Origin: Dechloromonas denitrificans
GTDB taxonomy: Bacteria; Pseudomonadota; Gammaproteobacteria; Burkholderiales; Rhodocyclaceae
Reading direction: 5' to 3'
DNA: 64,000 nt
Assembly (NCBI RefSeq): GCF_020510685.1
Contig: NZ_CP075185.1
Location: 496,001-560,000, forward strand
Shown piece after piece: positions 8,264 to 16,086 of the stretch. Both the position numbers and the translations under genes were made by a program. The notes under the pieces are model-generated. The model worked only from the letters and a program-made list of their open reading frames with translations, was not told the DNA's origin and ran no database searches. The stretch's first letter is position 1. Each line of letters starts with the position of its first letter.

Positions 8264-9334
8264 ATGACGAACATGAATGTCACCCACGCTTCCTTCGCCG
8301 GCCTCGATCTGCTGGCTTCGGCGGTGCTGCTGATCGATGATGGGCAGCTCATCCGCTATATCAACCCGGCTGGCGAAAACCTGCTGGCGGTCAGCGGTCG
8401 TTCGGTGGTCGGCAAGACCCTGGCGGTTGTCTGCACCTGTTCGGCCACGCTGCAGTCGGCGCTCGACAACGGCCTGCAAAACAACTGGGGCTACACCGGC
8501 CAGAATATCCAGTTGAAGCGCAGCGACGGCGAGACGCTGCATCTCAATTGCACGGTGACGCCCTTGCGCCCCGATTTGGCCGGCGGCGTCCGCCTGCTGC
8601 TCGAATTGCAACCGATCGAGCATCATCTGGCGGCGACCCGCGAGGAACGCCTGATCGAGCAGCAGCAGGCGAGCCGCGAACTGATCCGCAACCTGGCCCA
8701 CGAGATCAAGAACCCGCTGGGCGGCATCCGCGGTGCTGCCCAGTTGCTGGAACACGAACTGGCCAACCCGTCGCTCAAGGAATACACCCAGGTCATCATC
8801 AAGGAAGCTGACCGCCTGCAGGATCTGATGCAGCGCCTGCTGACGCCGCACCGAGCGATGCTGCCGACGACGGTGAATATCCATGAAATCCTCGAACGGG
8901 TGCGCAGCCTGCTGACCGCCGAATTTCCCGGCTCGCTGGAAATCGCCCGCGACTACGACACCAGCCTGCCGGAACTGGTCGGCGACCGCGAGCAGTTGAT
9001 CCAGGCGGTGCTGAACATTGCCCGCAATGCCGCCCAGGCGATGCATGGCGAAGGCGAAATCGTGCTGCGCACGCGTTCCTTGCGTCAGGTGACGCTGGCC
9101 AAGAAGCGTTACCGGCTGGCCATGGAAATCAAGGTCATCGACAACGGCCCGGGGATTCCCGAGGATATTCGCGAACGCATGTTCTACCCGCTGGTTTCCG
9201 GTCGCGAGGGCGGTAGCGGACTGGGGCTGACCATTGCCCAGAACTTCATCCAGCACCACCACGGGACGATCGATTGTTTCAGCCAGCCCGGCAACACGAT
9301 TTTCACGTTGCGCCTGCCGGTCGAGCAGGCCTGA
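8264..9334 (+). CDS. ntrB: Nitrogen regulation sensor histidine kinase NtrB
   Basis: A 356-residue cytoplasmic kinase that phosphorylates and dephosphorylates NtrC in response to PII. An N-terminal PAS domain (about 15-115) is followed by the H-box NLAHEIKNPLGGI with the phospho-accepting histidine. N-box (NIARNAAQAM), G1 (DNGPGIP) and G2 (GGSGLGLTIAQ) ATP-binding motifs complete the kinase core. No membrane segments are seen. The ATG at 8264 lies behind a GGGGGAGGGG Shine-Dalgarno; ATGs at 8240 and 8273 are also in frame. Confidence 0.95.
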   Translation: MTNMNVTHASFAGLDLLASAVLLIDDGQLIRYINPAGENLLAVSGRSVVGKTLAVVCTCSATLQSALDNGLQNNWGYTGQNIQLKRSDGETLHLNCTVTPLRPDLAGGVRLLLELQPIEHHLAATREERLIEQQQASRELIRNLAHEIKNPLGGIRGAAQLLEHELANPSLKEYTQVIIKEADRLQDLMQRLLTPHRAMLPTTVNIHEILERVRSLLTAEFPGSLEIARDYDTSLPELVGDREQLIQAVLNIARNAAQAMHGEGEIVLRTRSLRQVTLAKKRYRLAMEIKVIDNGPGIPEDIRERMFYPLVSGREGGSGLGLTIAQNFIQHHHGTIDCFSQPGNTIFTLRLPVEQA

Positions 9335-9368
9335 GTTTTGCTAGTGTGTTGGTCATACTAACGAAGAA

Positions 9369-10802
9369 ATGAGCCAACAGAATATGAAACCGGTCTGGAT
9401 CGTGGACGATGATCGTTCAATTCGCTGGGTGCTGGAAAAAACCCTGACCCGCGAGGGCATTCCGTTCAAGAGTTATGCCTCGGCCAGCGAAGCCATTTCG
9501 CAGCTCGAACAGGGCGTCGAGCCGCCGCAGGTGCTGATGTCGGATATCAGAATGCCCGGCCAGTCCGGCCTGGAGCTGCTGCAGGAGGTGAAGACCCGCT
9601 TCCCGTCGGTGCCGGTGATCATCATGACGGCTTTTTCCGACCTCGAAAGCGCGGTCGCGGCTTTCCAGGGCGGCGCCTTCGAATACCTGCCCAAGCCCTT
9701 CGATGTCGATCAGGCGGTGGAGCTGATCCGGCGGGCGATCGACGAATCGATGCACCAAAGCGGTGCGCTTGAAGAAGAAGGGCTGGTTCCGGAAATTCTC
9801 GGCCAGGCGCCGGCCATGCAGGAGGTCTTCCGGGCCATCGGCCGCCTGGCGCTGTCGCATGCGACGGTGCTGATCAATGGCGAATCGGGCTCCGGCAAGG
9901 AACTGGTGGCGCGCGCCCTGCACCGGCACAGCCCGCGCTCGGAAAAGCCGTTCATCGCGATCAACACGGCGGCCATTCCGAAGGACCTGCTCGAGTCGGA
10001 ACTGTTCGGCCACGAGCGGGGCGCTTTTACCGGCGCCCAGGCGCAGCGCCGCGGACGCTTCGAACAGGCCGAAACCGGCACGCTGTTCCTCGATGAAATC
10101 GGCGACATGCCCTCCGAATTGCAGACCCGTCTGCTGCGCGTGCTGTCCGACGGCCATTTCTACCGGGTCGGCGGTCATTCGCCGATCAAGGCCAATGTCC
10201 GGGTGATCGCCGCGACCCACCAGAATCTCGAAACCCGGGTCAAGGAAGGCCTGTTCCGCGAAGACTTGTTCCATCGCCTGAACGTCATCCGCATTCGTCT
10301 GCCGTCGCTGCGCGAGCGGCGCGAGGACATTCCGCTGCTGACCCGCCACTTCCTGCAGAAGAGCGCCCGCGAACTGGGGGTCGAGGCCAAGCGCCTGTCC
10401 GATGCGGCGCTGAAATATCTGAACGGTCTCGATTTTCAGGGCAACGTTCGCCAGCTGGAAAACCTCTGTCACTGGCTGACCGTGATGGCCCCCGGTCAGC
10501 AGGTCGAAATCGGCGATCTGCCTGGCGAACTGCGCGAATCGATTCCGATGGCCCTGGCTTCCGACTGGGAAAGCGCGCTGGAAGGCGAAGTCGACCGTTT
10601 GCTGGCGCGCGGCGTGCCGGATGTCCATGGCGTGCTGGCCCAGACCTTCGAGCGCATCCTGATTTCGCGCGCCCTGGCCCATACCGGCGGCCGGCGGATC
10701 GAAGCGGCGCAGGCGCTGGGGATCGGCCGCAACACGATCACCCGCAAGATCGCCGAACTGGGCATCGACGGCGGCAAGGAGGCGGCGGCCACCGCCGAAT
10801 AA
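9369..10802 (+). CDS. ntrC: Nitrogen regulation response regulator NtrC
   Basis: A 477-residue sigma-54 enhancer-binding protein. Residues 1-125 are a receiver domain (DDDRS acidic pocket, MSDIRMPG with the phospho-aspartate, KPF). Residues about 145-380 form the AAA+ core: Walker A GESGSGKE, the sigma-54 contact loop GAFTGA, and Walker B LFLDEIGDM. A Fis-type helix-turn-helix (GGRRIEAAQALGIGRNTITRKI) closes the protein. It directly follows ntrB. Predicted targets include the two GCAC-N7-GTGC boxes before glnA. Confidence 0.97.
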   Translation: MSQQNMKPVWIVDDDRSIRWVLEKTLTREGIPFKSYASASEAISQLEQGVEPPQVLMSDIRMPGQSGLELLQEVKTRFPSVPVIIMTAFSDLESAVAAFQGGAFEYLPKPFDVDQAVELIRRAIDESMHQSGALEEEGLVPEILGQAPAMQEVFRAIGRLALSHATVLINGESGSGKELVARALHRHSPRSEKPFIAINTAAIPKDLLESELFGHERGAFTGAQAQRRGRFEQAETGTLFLDEIGDMPSELQTRLLRVLSDGHFYRVGGHSPIKANVRVIAATHQNLETRVKEGLFREDLFHRLNVIRIRLPSLRERREDIPLLTRHFLQKSARELGVEAKRLSDAALKYLNGLDFQGNVRQLENLCHWLTVMAPGQQVEIGDLPGELRESIPMALASDWESALEGEVDRLLARGVPDVHGVLAQTFERILISRALAHTGGRRIEAAQALGIGRNTITRKIAELGIDGGKEAAATAE

Positions 10803-10883
10803 GCTTCTTTTGCCTGCCGAGCGGCGTTGTCGTTGCCCGGCATGGTGTGCGGTGATTGTCGTCGGGACGGGTAAAATTCGGCC

Positions 10884-11702
10884 ATGGCCCTGATCGATCC
10901 TGTTCTACTCAAAGCCCGGCTGGGTTTCCTGGCCGGGCGCTTCGATGTCGATGCGTTGGACGAATGCGATTCGACCAATAGCGAATTGATGCGGCGCGCC
11001 GAACACGGCGCCCCGGCCGGCACGGTGATCGTTACCGACCGGCAGAGCGCCGGGCGCGGGCGGCGTGGCCGCAACTGGTTGTCGGCTCCCGAATCGAGCC
11101 TGACCTTTTCCCTGCTCTGGCGTTTTTCCGGGCCGCTCGGCCGCCTCAGCGGCTTGTCGCTGGCGGTTGGCGTGGCCGTCGCCAAGGCTCTCGAAGGCCT
11201 CGGCGCGCAAGGGGTTTGCCTGAAGTGGCCGAACGACGTGCTGCTGCAAACCGGCGAGGGCCATGCCAAGCTGGCCGGCATTCTGGTCGAGCTGGCCGGC
11301 GACCGGCGCGGCACCCAGGCGATCATCGGTATCGGCATCAATCTGGCGCCACCGGACGGCGACCTGGCGCAACCGGCCGCCGCCTTGAGTCAGGCCGGTC
11401 ATAGCGTGGCCGACCGGCATGTCATTCTGGCCGCCGTCCTGAGCGAACTGGCTGGCGTGCTGGAAACGTTTGCGCTCGAAGGATTTGCCGGGCTGAAAGC
11501 CGACTGGCAGCAACGCAACGCCTGGCAGGACCTGCCGGTGCAGATTCTCGGCGAAGGTGCGGCCCCGCTGGTCGGCCGTTGCCTGGGCGCCGATGAAGAT
11601 GGCGCCCTGCTGCTCGAAACGGCGGCCGGCATCGAGCGGATTTTCTCGGGTGACGTCAGCCTCCGCCCCGTAGGAAGTACCCTTGGGGGACGCTCCGCAT
11701 GA
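10884..11702 (+). CDS. birA: Biotin--[acetyl-CoA-carboxylase] ligase without repressor domain
   Basis: A 272-residue BirA catalytic unit that activates biotin and attaches it to carboxyl-carrier protein. The biotinyl-AMP loop GRGRRGRNW, the KWPNDVLL motif and the KLAGILVE lysine motif are present. A C-terminal SH3-like region is included. The N-terminal DNA-binding helix-turn-helix of E. coli BirA is missing, so it should not act as a biotin-operon repressor. The last four bases overlap coaX, suggesting translational coupling. Confidence 0.94.
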   Translation: MALIDPVLLKARLGFLAGRFDVDALDECDSTNSELMRRAEHGAPAGTVIVTDRQSAGRGRRGRNWLSAPESSLTFSLLWRFSGPLGRLSGLSLAVGVAVAKALEGLGAQGVCLKWPNDVLLQTGEGHAKLAGILVELAGDRRGTQAIIGIGINLAPPDGDLAQPAAALSQAGHSVADRHVILAAVLSELAGVLETFALEGFAGLKADWQQRNAWQDLPVQILGEGAAPLVGRCLGADEDGALLLETAAGIERIFSGDVSLRPVGSTLGGRSA

Positions 11703-12433
11703 TCGTTTGCCTGGACAGCGGCAACAGCCGTATCAAATGGGGCATCCATGACGGCCGGACGTGGCTCGCCCAGGGCGCGGCAAGCCATGCCGACAGTGCC
11801 CAACTGGCCGCTCTGCCGGCCGCCTGGCCGCTGCCGGAACAGGTGTTGCTGGCCAATGTGGCGGGTGATGGCGCGGCACAGCGCATCCGCGAGCTACTGC
11901 CGGCATGGTCGCCGCTGCTACGCGAAGTCAGTCCCGAATTCAGGCGGGCCGGCGTGACCAATCTCTACCAAAGCCCCGGACGCCTCGGCGTTGACCGCTG
12001 GTGTGCGCTGATCGGCGCGCGCCGCCTCGGCCGTGCCGCCTGTCTCGTGGTGATGGCCGGCACGGCGACCACCATCGACACGCTCGATGCCGCCGGCAAT
12101 TTCCTCGGCGGCTTCATTCTGCCGGGCAGCCACCTGATGCGCCGTGCCCTGGCCCGCGACACGGCCGGGCTGCCCTTTGCCGACGGGCACTACGCCGTCC
12201 ATCCGCGGTGTACCGACGATGCCATCGTCAGCGGGGCGCTCGAAGCGCAGGCTGGGGCGATCGAGCGGGCATTCGGCCGTCTGCCCGGCGGCGATGGCGT
12301 CTGCCTGCTGTCCGGCGGCAATGCCGGCGAGCTGGCCGATCGTCTTGTCATACCCCATGTGCTGGTCGAAAATCTCCCGCTCGAAGGCTTGTTGCAGATC
12401 GCCCTCGACCACGGCAAGGCGCCGGAAGGCTAG
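11699..12433 (+). CDS. coaX: Type III pantothenate kinase
   Basis: A 244-residue CoaX that phosphorylates pantothenate, the first step of coenzyme A synthesis. The N-terminal DSGNSRIKWG is the ASKHA phosphate-1 motif. A later GTATTIDTL segment is the phosphate-2 loop, and LLSGGNAGEL the adenosine-side motif. YQSPGRLGVDRW is the pantothenate-side signature of the family. Start and stop overlap birA by four bases (ATGA), an arrangement common in Betaproteobacteria. Confidence 0.95.
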   Translation: MIVCLDSGNSRIKWGIHDGRTWLAQGAASHADSAQLAALPAAWPLPEQVLLANVAGDGAAQRIRELLPAWSPLLREVSPEFRRAGVTNLYQSPGRLGVDRWCALIGARRLGRAACLVVMAGTATTIDTLDAAGNFLGGFILPGSHLMRRALARDTAGLPFADGHYAVHPRCTDDAIVSGALEAQAGAIERAFGRLPGGDGVCLLSGGNAGELADRLVIPHVLVENLPLEGLLQIALDHGKAPEG

Positions 12434-12524
12434 GCGATTCCAGCGTTTCCCGGCGCGCCTGACTTGAATTAACTTGGCTAAACCATGACAATCCGCTGCT
12501 CTTGCACCGCCTCCGGGAGATAAC

Positions 12525-12926
12525 ATGTTCGATCCGGTACTCAGCAGTTTGCCGGCATTTGCCAGCTTTTTCCTGACCGCAGTCGCGCTTCTCGCGGTGT
12601 TTCTCGGCCTCTATGTTTTTGTTACGCCGTACAGCGAACTGCGGCTGATCGGCGAGGGCAACACGGCGGCCGCCGTTAGTCTCGGCGGCGCCGTCATCGG
12701 CTTCGCCCTGCCGATCGCCGTGGCCGTTGCCACCAGCCACAATCTCTACGCGATGTTCGGCTGGGGCGTAGTGGCCTGCGTCGTCCAATTGCTGACCTTC
12801 AGCGCGGCCCGTCTGGCGCTGCCGACGATCAACCACAACATTCCCCAGGACAAGCTGGCTTCGGGGATTTTTCTTGCATCGCTCTCGATCGGCGTCGGCA
12901 TTCTGAACGCCGGCTGCATCGCCTGA
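12525..12926 (+). CDS. DUF350 family integral membrane protein (YjfL-like)
   Basis: A 133-residue protein with four predicted helices, carrying internal duplication typical of DUF350 (two helix pairs; SLGGAVIGFALPIAVAV and FLASLSIGVGILNAG match in form). It should sit in the inner membrane. The function of DUF350 is not established, but these proteins repeatedly occur with SPFH, PspA-like and aminopropyltransferase genes linked to envelope stress. It opens a four-gene operon with gaps of 17 and 10 bases and one TGATG overlap. A GGGAG Shine-Dalgarno precedes the ATG. Confidence 0.85.
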   Translation: MFDPVLSSLPAFASFFLTAVALLAVFLGLYVFVTPYSELRLIGEGNTAAAVSLGGAVIGFALPIAVAVATSHNLYAMFGWGVVACVVQLLTFSAARLALPTINHNIPQDKLASGIFLASLSIGVGILNAGCIA

Positions 12927-12943
12927 TCATTCAAGGAGGCTAC

Positions 12944-13960
12944 ATGGCACTGATGGATTTCATCAAGAAACAGTTTATCGACATCCTGCAATGGACCGAG
13001 GATGCCGACGGCACGCTGGCCTGGCGTTTTCCGATGCAGGAAATGGAAATCCAGAACGGTGCCAGCCTGACCGTGCGCGATTCGCAACTCGCCCTCTTCG
13101 TCAATGAAGGCACGGTGGCCGACGTCTTCGGCCCCGGCATGTACAAGCTGACGACGCAGACGCTGCCGGTCCTGACCTACCTGAAGAACTGGGACAAGCT
13201 GTTCGAATCCCCGTTCAAGTCCGACCTTTACTTCTTCTCGACGCGTCACCAGCTCGACCAGAAATGGGGCACGCCGAATCCGATCACCATCCGCGACAAG
13301 GAATTCGGCATCGTCCGGATGCGCGCCTTCGGCATCTACAGCTACCACCTGAGCGACGCCAAGACTTTCTACCAGAAGATTTCCGGCACCCGCGACAGCT
13401 ACGGCCGCGAGGAACTCGAAGGCCAGTTGCGCAACAGCATGGTGGCCGGCCTGACTGACCTGTTCGGCGAGTCGGGCGTTTCCTTCGTCGACATGGCGGG
13501 CAATCAGGACGAGTTTGGCGCTGCCATGCTCTTCAAAATGAAGCCGCTGTTCGCCGAATACGGCCTGATCCTCGATTCGCTGGTCGTCCAGAACGTCTCG
13601 CTGCCGGAAGAGCTGCAGAAGATCCTCGACCAGAAAATCGGCATGAACATGATCGGCGACATGGGTCGCTACACCCAGTACCAGGTCGCCAACGCCATTC
13701 CGGAAGCGGCGAAGAACGAGGGCGGCATGGCCGGCATGGGCGTCGGCCTTGGCGCCGGGGTCGGCTTCGGCCAGGTCATGGGCCAGGCGATGGCCGCCGC
13801 CATCCCGTCGGTGCCGGCTGCCGCGCCGGGCGTCGCGTCTGTGTCGGCCGACGAGGTCGTCGCGACCCTGGAGAAATTGCATGGGTTGGTCGAGAAGGGC
13901 ATCCTCACGAAAGAGGAGTTCGAGGCCAAGAAAGTCGAATTGCTCAAGAAACTGACCTGA
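12944..13960 (+). CDS. SPFH/Band-7-like protein with C-terminal SHOCT domain
   Basis: A 338-residue protein. Residues about 1-250 resemble the YdjI-type 'virion core' SPFH/Band-7 group: MALMDFIKKQFIDILQW, QLALFVNEG and FGPGMYKLTT are its recognisable stretches. A glycine/methionine/alanine-rich linker follows (about 265-300). The tail ADEVVATLEKLHGLVEKGIL and TKEEFEAKK is a SHOCT helical domain. No transmembrane helix is seen, so membrane association is probably peripheral or via the DUF350 partner. SPFH proteins assemble into oligomeric membrane scaffolds; the precise role here is unknown. Confidence 0.85.
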   Translation: MALMDFIKKQFIDILQWTEDADGTLAWRFPMQEMEIQNGASLTVRDSQLALFVNEGTVADVFGPGMYKLTTQTLPVLTYLKNWDKLFESPFKSDLYFFSTRHQLDQKWGTPNPITIRDKEFGIVRMRAFGIYSYHLSDAKTFYQKISGTRDSYGREELEGQLRNSMVAGLTDLFGESGVSFVDMAGNQDEFGAAMLFKMKPLFAEYGLILDSLVVQNVSLPEELQKILDQKIGMNMIGDMGRYTQYQVANAIPEAAKNEGGMAGMGVGLGAGVGFGQVMGQAMAAAIPSVPAAAPGVASVSADEVVATLEKLHGLVEKGILTKEEFEAKKVELLKKLT

Positions 13961-13970
13961 TCGGCGGCCC

Positions 13971-15905
13971 GTGGCGCTGACCGCCTCCTGCCCTTCCTGT
14001 GGCGCGCCGGTTGTCTTCCAGTCGGCGTCGTCGGTCTTTGCCGTCTGCGCCTACTGTCAGAGCACGCTGGTCCGCCACGACCAGGCGCTCGAAGATATCG
14101 GCAAGATGGCGGCGCTGGTCGAGGACCGCTCGCCGCTCCAGCTCGGCGCCGAGGGCGCCTACAAGGGCGTCCATTTCGCGCTGATCGGGCGGATCCAGAT
14201 CAAGTACAGCCAGGGCCTGTGGAACGAATGGCACCTGCTGTTCGATGACATGCGCACCGGCTGGCTGTCGGAGGCGGGCGGCGAGTATGTACTCACATTT
14301 GCCGAATTTGTCGCGGACGCCCTGCCGCAATTGGCTGAGCTGAAGATCGGCCAGCGCTTCGTGCTGGCCAGCCGGACGTGGACGGTCAGCAATATCGAAA
14401 ACGCCGAATGCGTTGCCGGCCAGGGGGAGTTGCCGTTCAAGGTCGGGGCCGGCTACCCGGTGGCTGCGGTGGATCTGCGCAACGGGGCCAATTTCGCGAC
14501 GCTCGATTATTCGGAAGTGCCGCCGCTGTTCTTTGTCGGCGAGGCGGTTGCTTTCTCGTCGCTGAAAATGACCAACCTGCGCGACGGCATGGCGATCCCG
14601 ACGGTAATCGTCGAAGCCAGGGTTTTCCGCTGCCCGAGTTGCGGCGCGCCGCTGCAGGCGCGCGCGAAGGACATTCTGGCGGTCGGCTGCGCCAGTTGCG
14701 GGGCAGTGGTCGATACGGCCAACGAGAATTACCAGGTGCTTTCCAAAGCGCTCGGCCAGCGCGACGAGAAATACGTGCCGCGCCTGCCGCTCGGCAGCAA
14801 GGGCAAACTGGAGGATCAGGCGGTCGAGGTGATCGGTTTTCTCGTCAAGCTGTGCAAGGTCGATGGCATCGCCTACGACTGGCGCGAATACCTGCTCGCC
14901 GCCGAGCATGGCAGCTATCGCTGGCTGACCGAGTACAACGGCCACTGGAACATTGCCGACGTGCTGTCCAATCCGCCCGCCACCAGCGGCATCATCGAAG
15001 TCGATGCGGTGCGTTACGGCGGGCAGGCGTTCAAGCATTTTGCGACGACGCAGGCGGCCGAAGTCATCCAGGTCGCCGGCGAGTTCACCTGGCGCGTCCG
15101 GCGCGGCGAAACCAACCGGGTGGTCGATTACGTCGCGCCGCCGCTGATGCTGTCGCGTGAATCGACCGCCAGCGACTTGAGTTGGTCGCAGGGCCTGTAT
15201 GTCGCCCCGGCTGTGATTCGCGATGCCTTCAAGCTGCCGGCCAGCCTGCCGGAGCCGATCGGCGTCTATGCCAACCAGCCTAATCCGTGGGCCGAGACGC
15301 ACCGGCGGGTTTGTCGGCTGTTCTGGAAACTGGCCCTGCTTGCCGTGTTGCTGCAGCTCTTTTTCGTCCTGCTTGCCGGCGGTAAACCGCTGCTCCGCCA
15401 GGAACTGGTTTTCTCGCCGCAACTGGCCGGCGAAAGCGTGGTGAGCGGCGAGTTCGAGGTGCGCGAGAAGCCGCGCAAGCTGACCGTGCGCAATACGACG
15501 ACGCTCGACAACAACTGGATCGGCCTCGAGATGATGCTGGTCAACAAGGCCAGTGGCGCAGCCTGGCCGGCAACCCGCGAGCTGTCCTACTACTCGGGCC
15601 GGGATGGCGGCGAAAGCTGGTCGGAAGGCAGTCGGGACGACGAGGTGGTTTTCCGCGATGTTCCGCCCGGTACCTACTACCTGACGCTCGACCCCGATCT
15701 GGCGCCGGACAAGCCGGTGCCGGTGCGCGATACGCTCGAGGTGCTGAGTGGCGGCGCCGGCTGGTCGAACTTCGTCATGGTGCTGATCTTTCTCGCCATC
15801 TTTCCGATCTTCACGCGGCTTCGCCATGCCGCCTTCGAAGCCGGCCGCTGGGCCGAAAGCGACCACGCGCCGGCGAGCAGCGACGATACCGACGAGGACG
15901 ACTGA
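13971..15905 (+). CDS. DUF4178 domain protein with two zinc ribbons and C-terminal membrane anchor
   Basis: A 644-residue protein starting at GTG. Residues 1-30 form a zinc ribbon (CPSCGAP, then CAYCQS). The DUF4178 beta-rich region with GRIQIKYSQGLWNEWHLLF follows. A second CPSCGAPLQ/CASCG ribbon lies near 220-245, then a second DUF4178-like half that repeats the theme (VEVIGF, YDWREYLL). Two membrane helices occur near 450-470 and 598-618, with a beta-sandwich-like region between them, probably periplasmic. Function is unknown. It is tightly linked to the SPFH gene (10-base gap) and overlaps the next small gene. Confidence 0.82.
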   Translation: MALTASCPSCGAPVVFQSASSVFAVCAYCQSTLVRHDQALEDIGKMAALVEDRSPLQLGAEGAYKGVHFALIGRIQIKYSQGLWNEWHLLFDDMRTGWLSEAGGEYVLTFAEFVADALPQLAELKIGQRFVLASRTWTVSNIENAECVAGQGELPFKVGAGYPVAAVDLRNGANFATLDYSEVPPLFFVGEAVAFSSLKMTNLRDGMAIPTVIVEARVFRCPSCGAPLQARAKDILAVGCASCGAVVDTANENYQVLSKALGQRDEKYVPRLPLGSKGKLEDQAVEVIGFLVKLCKVDGIAYDWREYLLAAEHGSYRWLTEYNGHWNIADVLSNPPATSGIIEVDAVRYGGQAFKHFATTQAAEVIQVAGEFTWRVRRGETNRVVDYVAPPLMLSRESTASDLSWSQGLYVAPAVIRDAFKLPASLPEPIGVYANQPNPWAETHRRVCRLFWKLALLAVLLQLFFVLLAGGKPLLRQELVFSPQLAGESVVSGEFEVREKPRKLTVRNTTTLDNNWIGLEMMLVNKASGAAWPATRELSYYSGRDGGESWSEGSRDDEVVFRDVPPGTYYLTLDPDLAPDKPVPVRDTLEVLSGGAGWSNFVMVLIFLAIFPIFTRLRHAAFEAGRWAESDHAPASSDDTDEDD

Positions 15906-16048
15906 TGTTTAGGCATTTCAACCTCGCCGCCGGCATTATTGCCCTGAGCCTTTTTGCCTACGCCCAGCATCAGGGCTGGAACCTGTTCGACAACGTCGCC
16001 AACGAGGGCCGTGGTTCGGGCGGCAGCAGTCGCATCTATCACAAGTGA
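15905..16048 (+). CDS. 47-residue single-pass membrane or exported small protein
   Basis: An open frame of 48 codons whose ATG overlaps the DUF4178 stop (TGATG), so it is probably translationally coupled. It begins MFRHFNLAAGIIALSLFAYA, a hydrophobic helix that could be an anchor or signal peptide. A short polar, glycine/serine-rich tail ends in RIYHK. No known family is recognised. Position, coupling and a membrane segment make it a likely fourth member of the operon. Confidence 0.65.
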   Translation: MFRHFNLAAGIIALSLFAYAQHQGWNLFDNVANEGRGSGGSSRIYHK

Positions 16049-16086
16049 TCTAACGGATTGTCGCCAGTTCTTGCGATAATCCGGGT

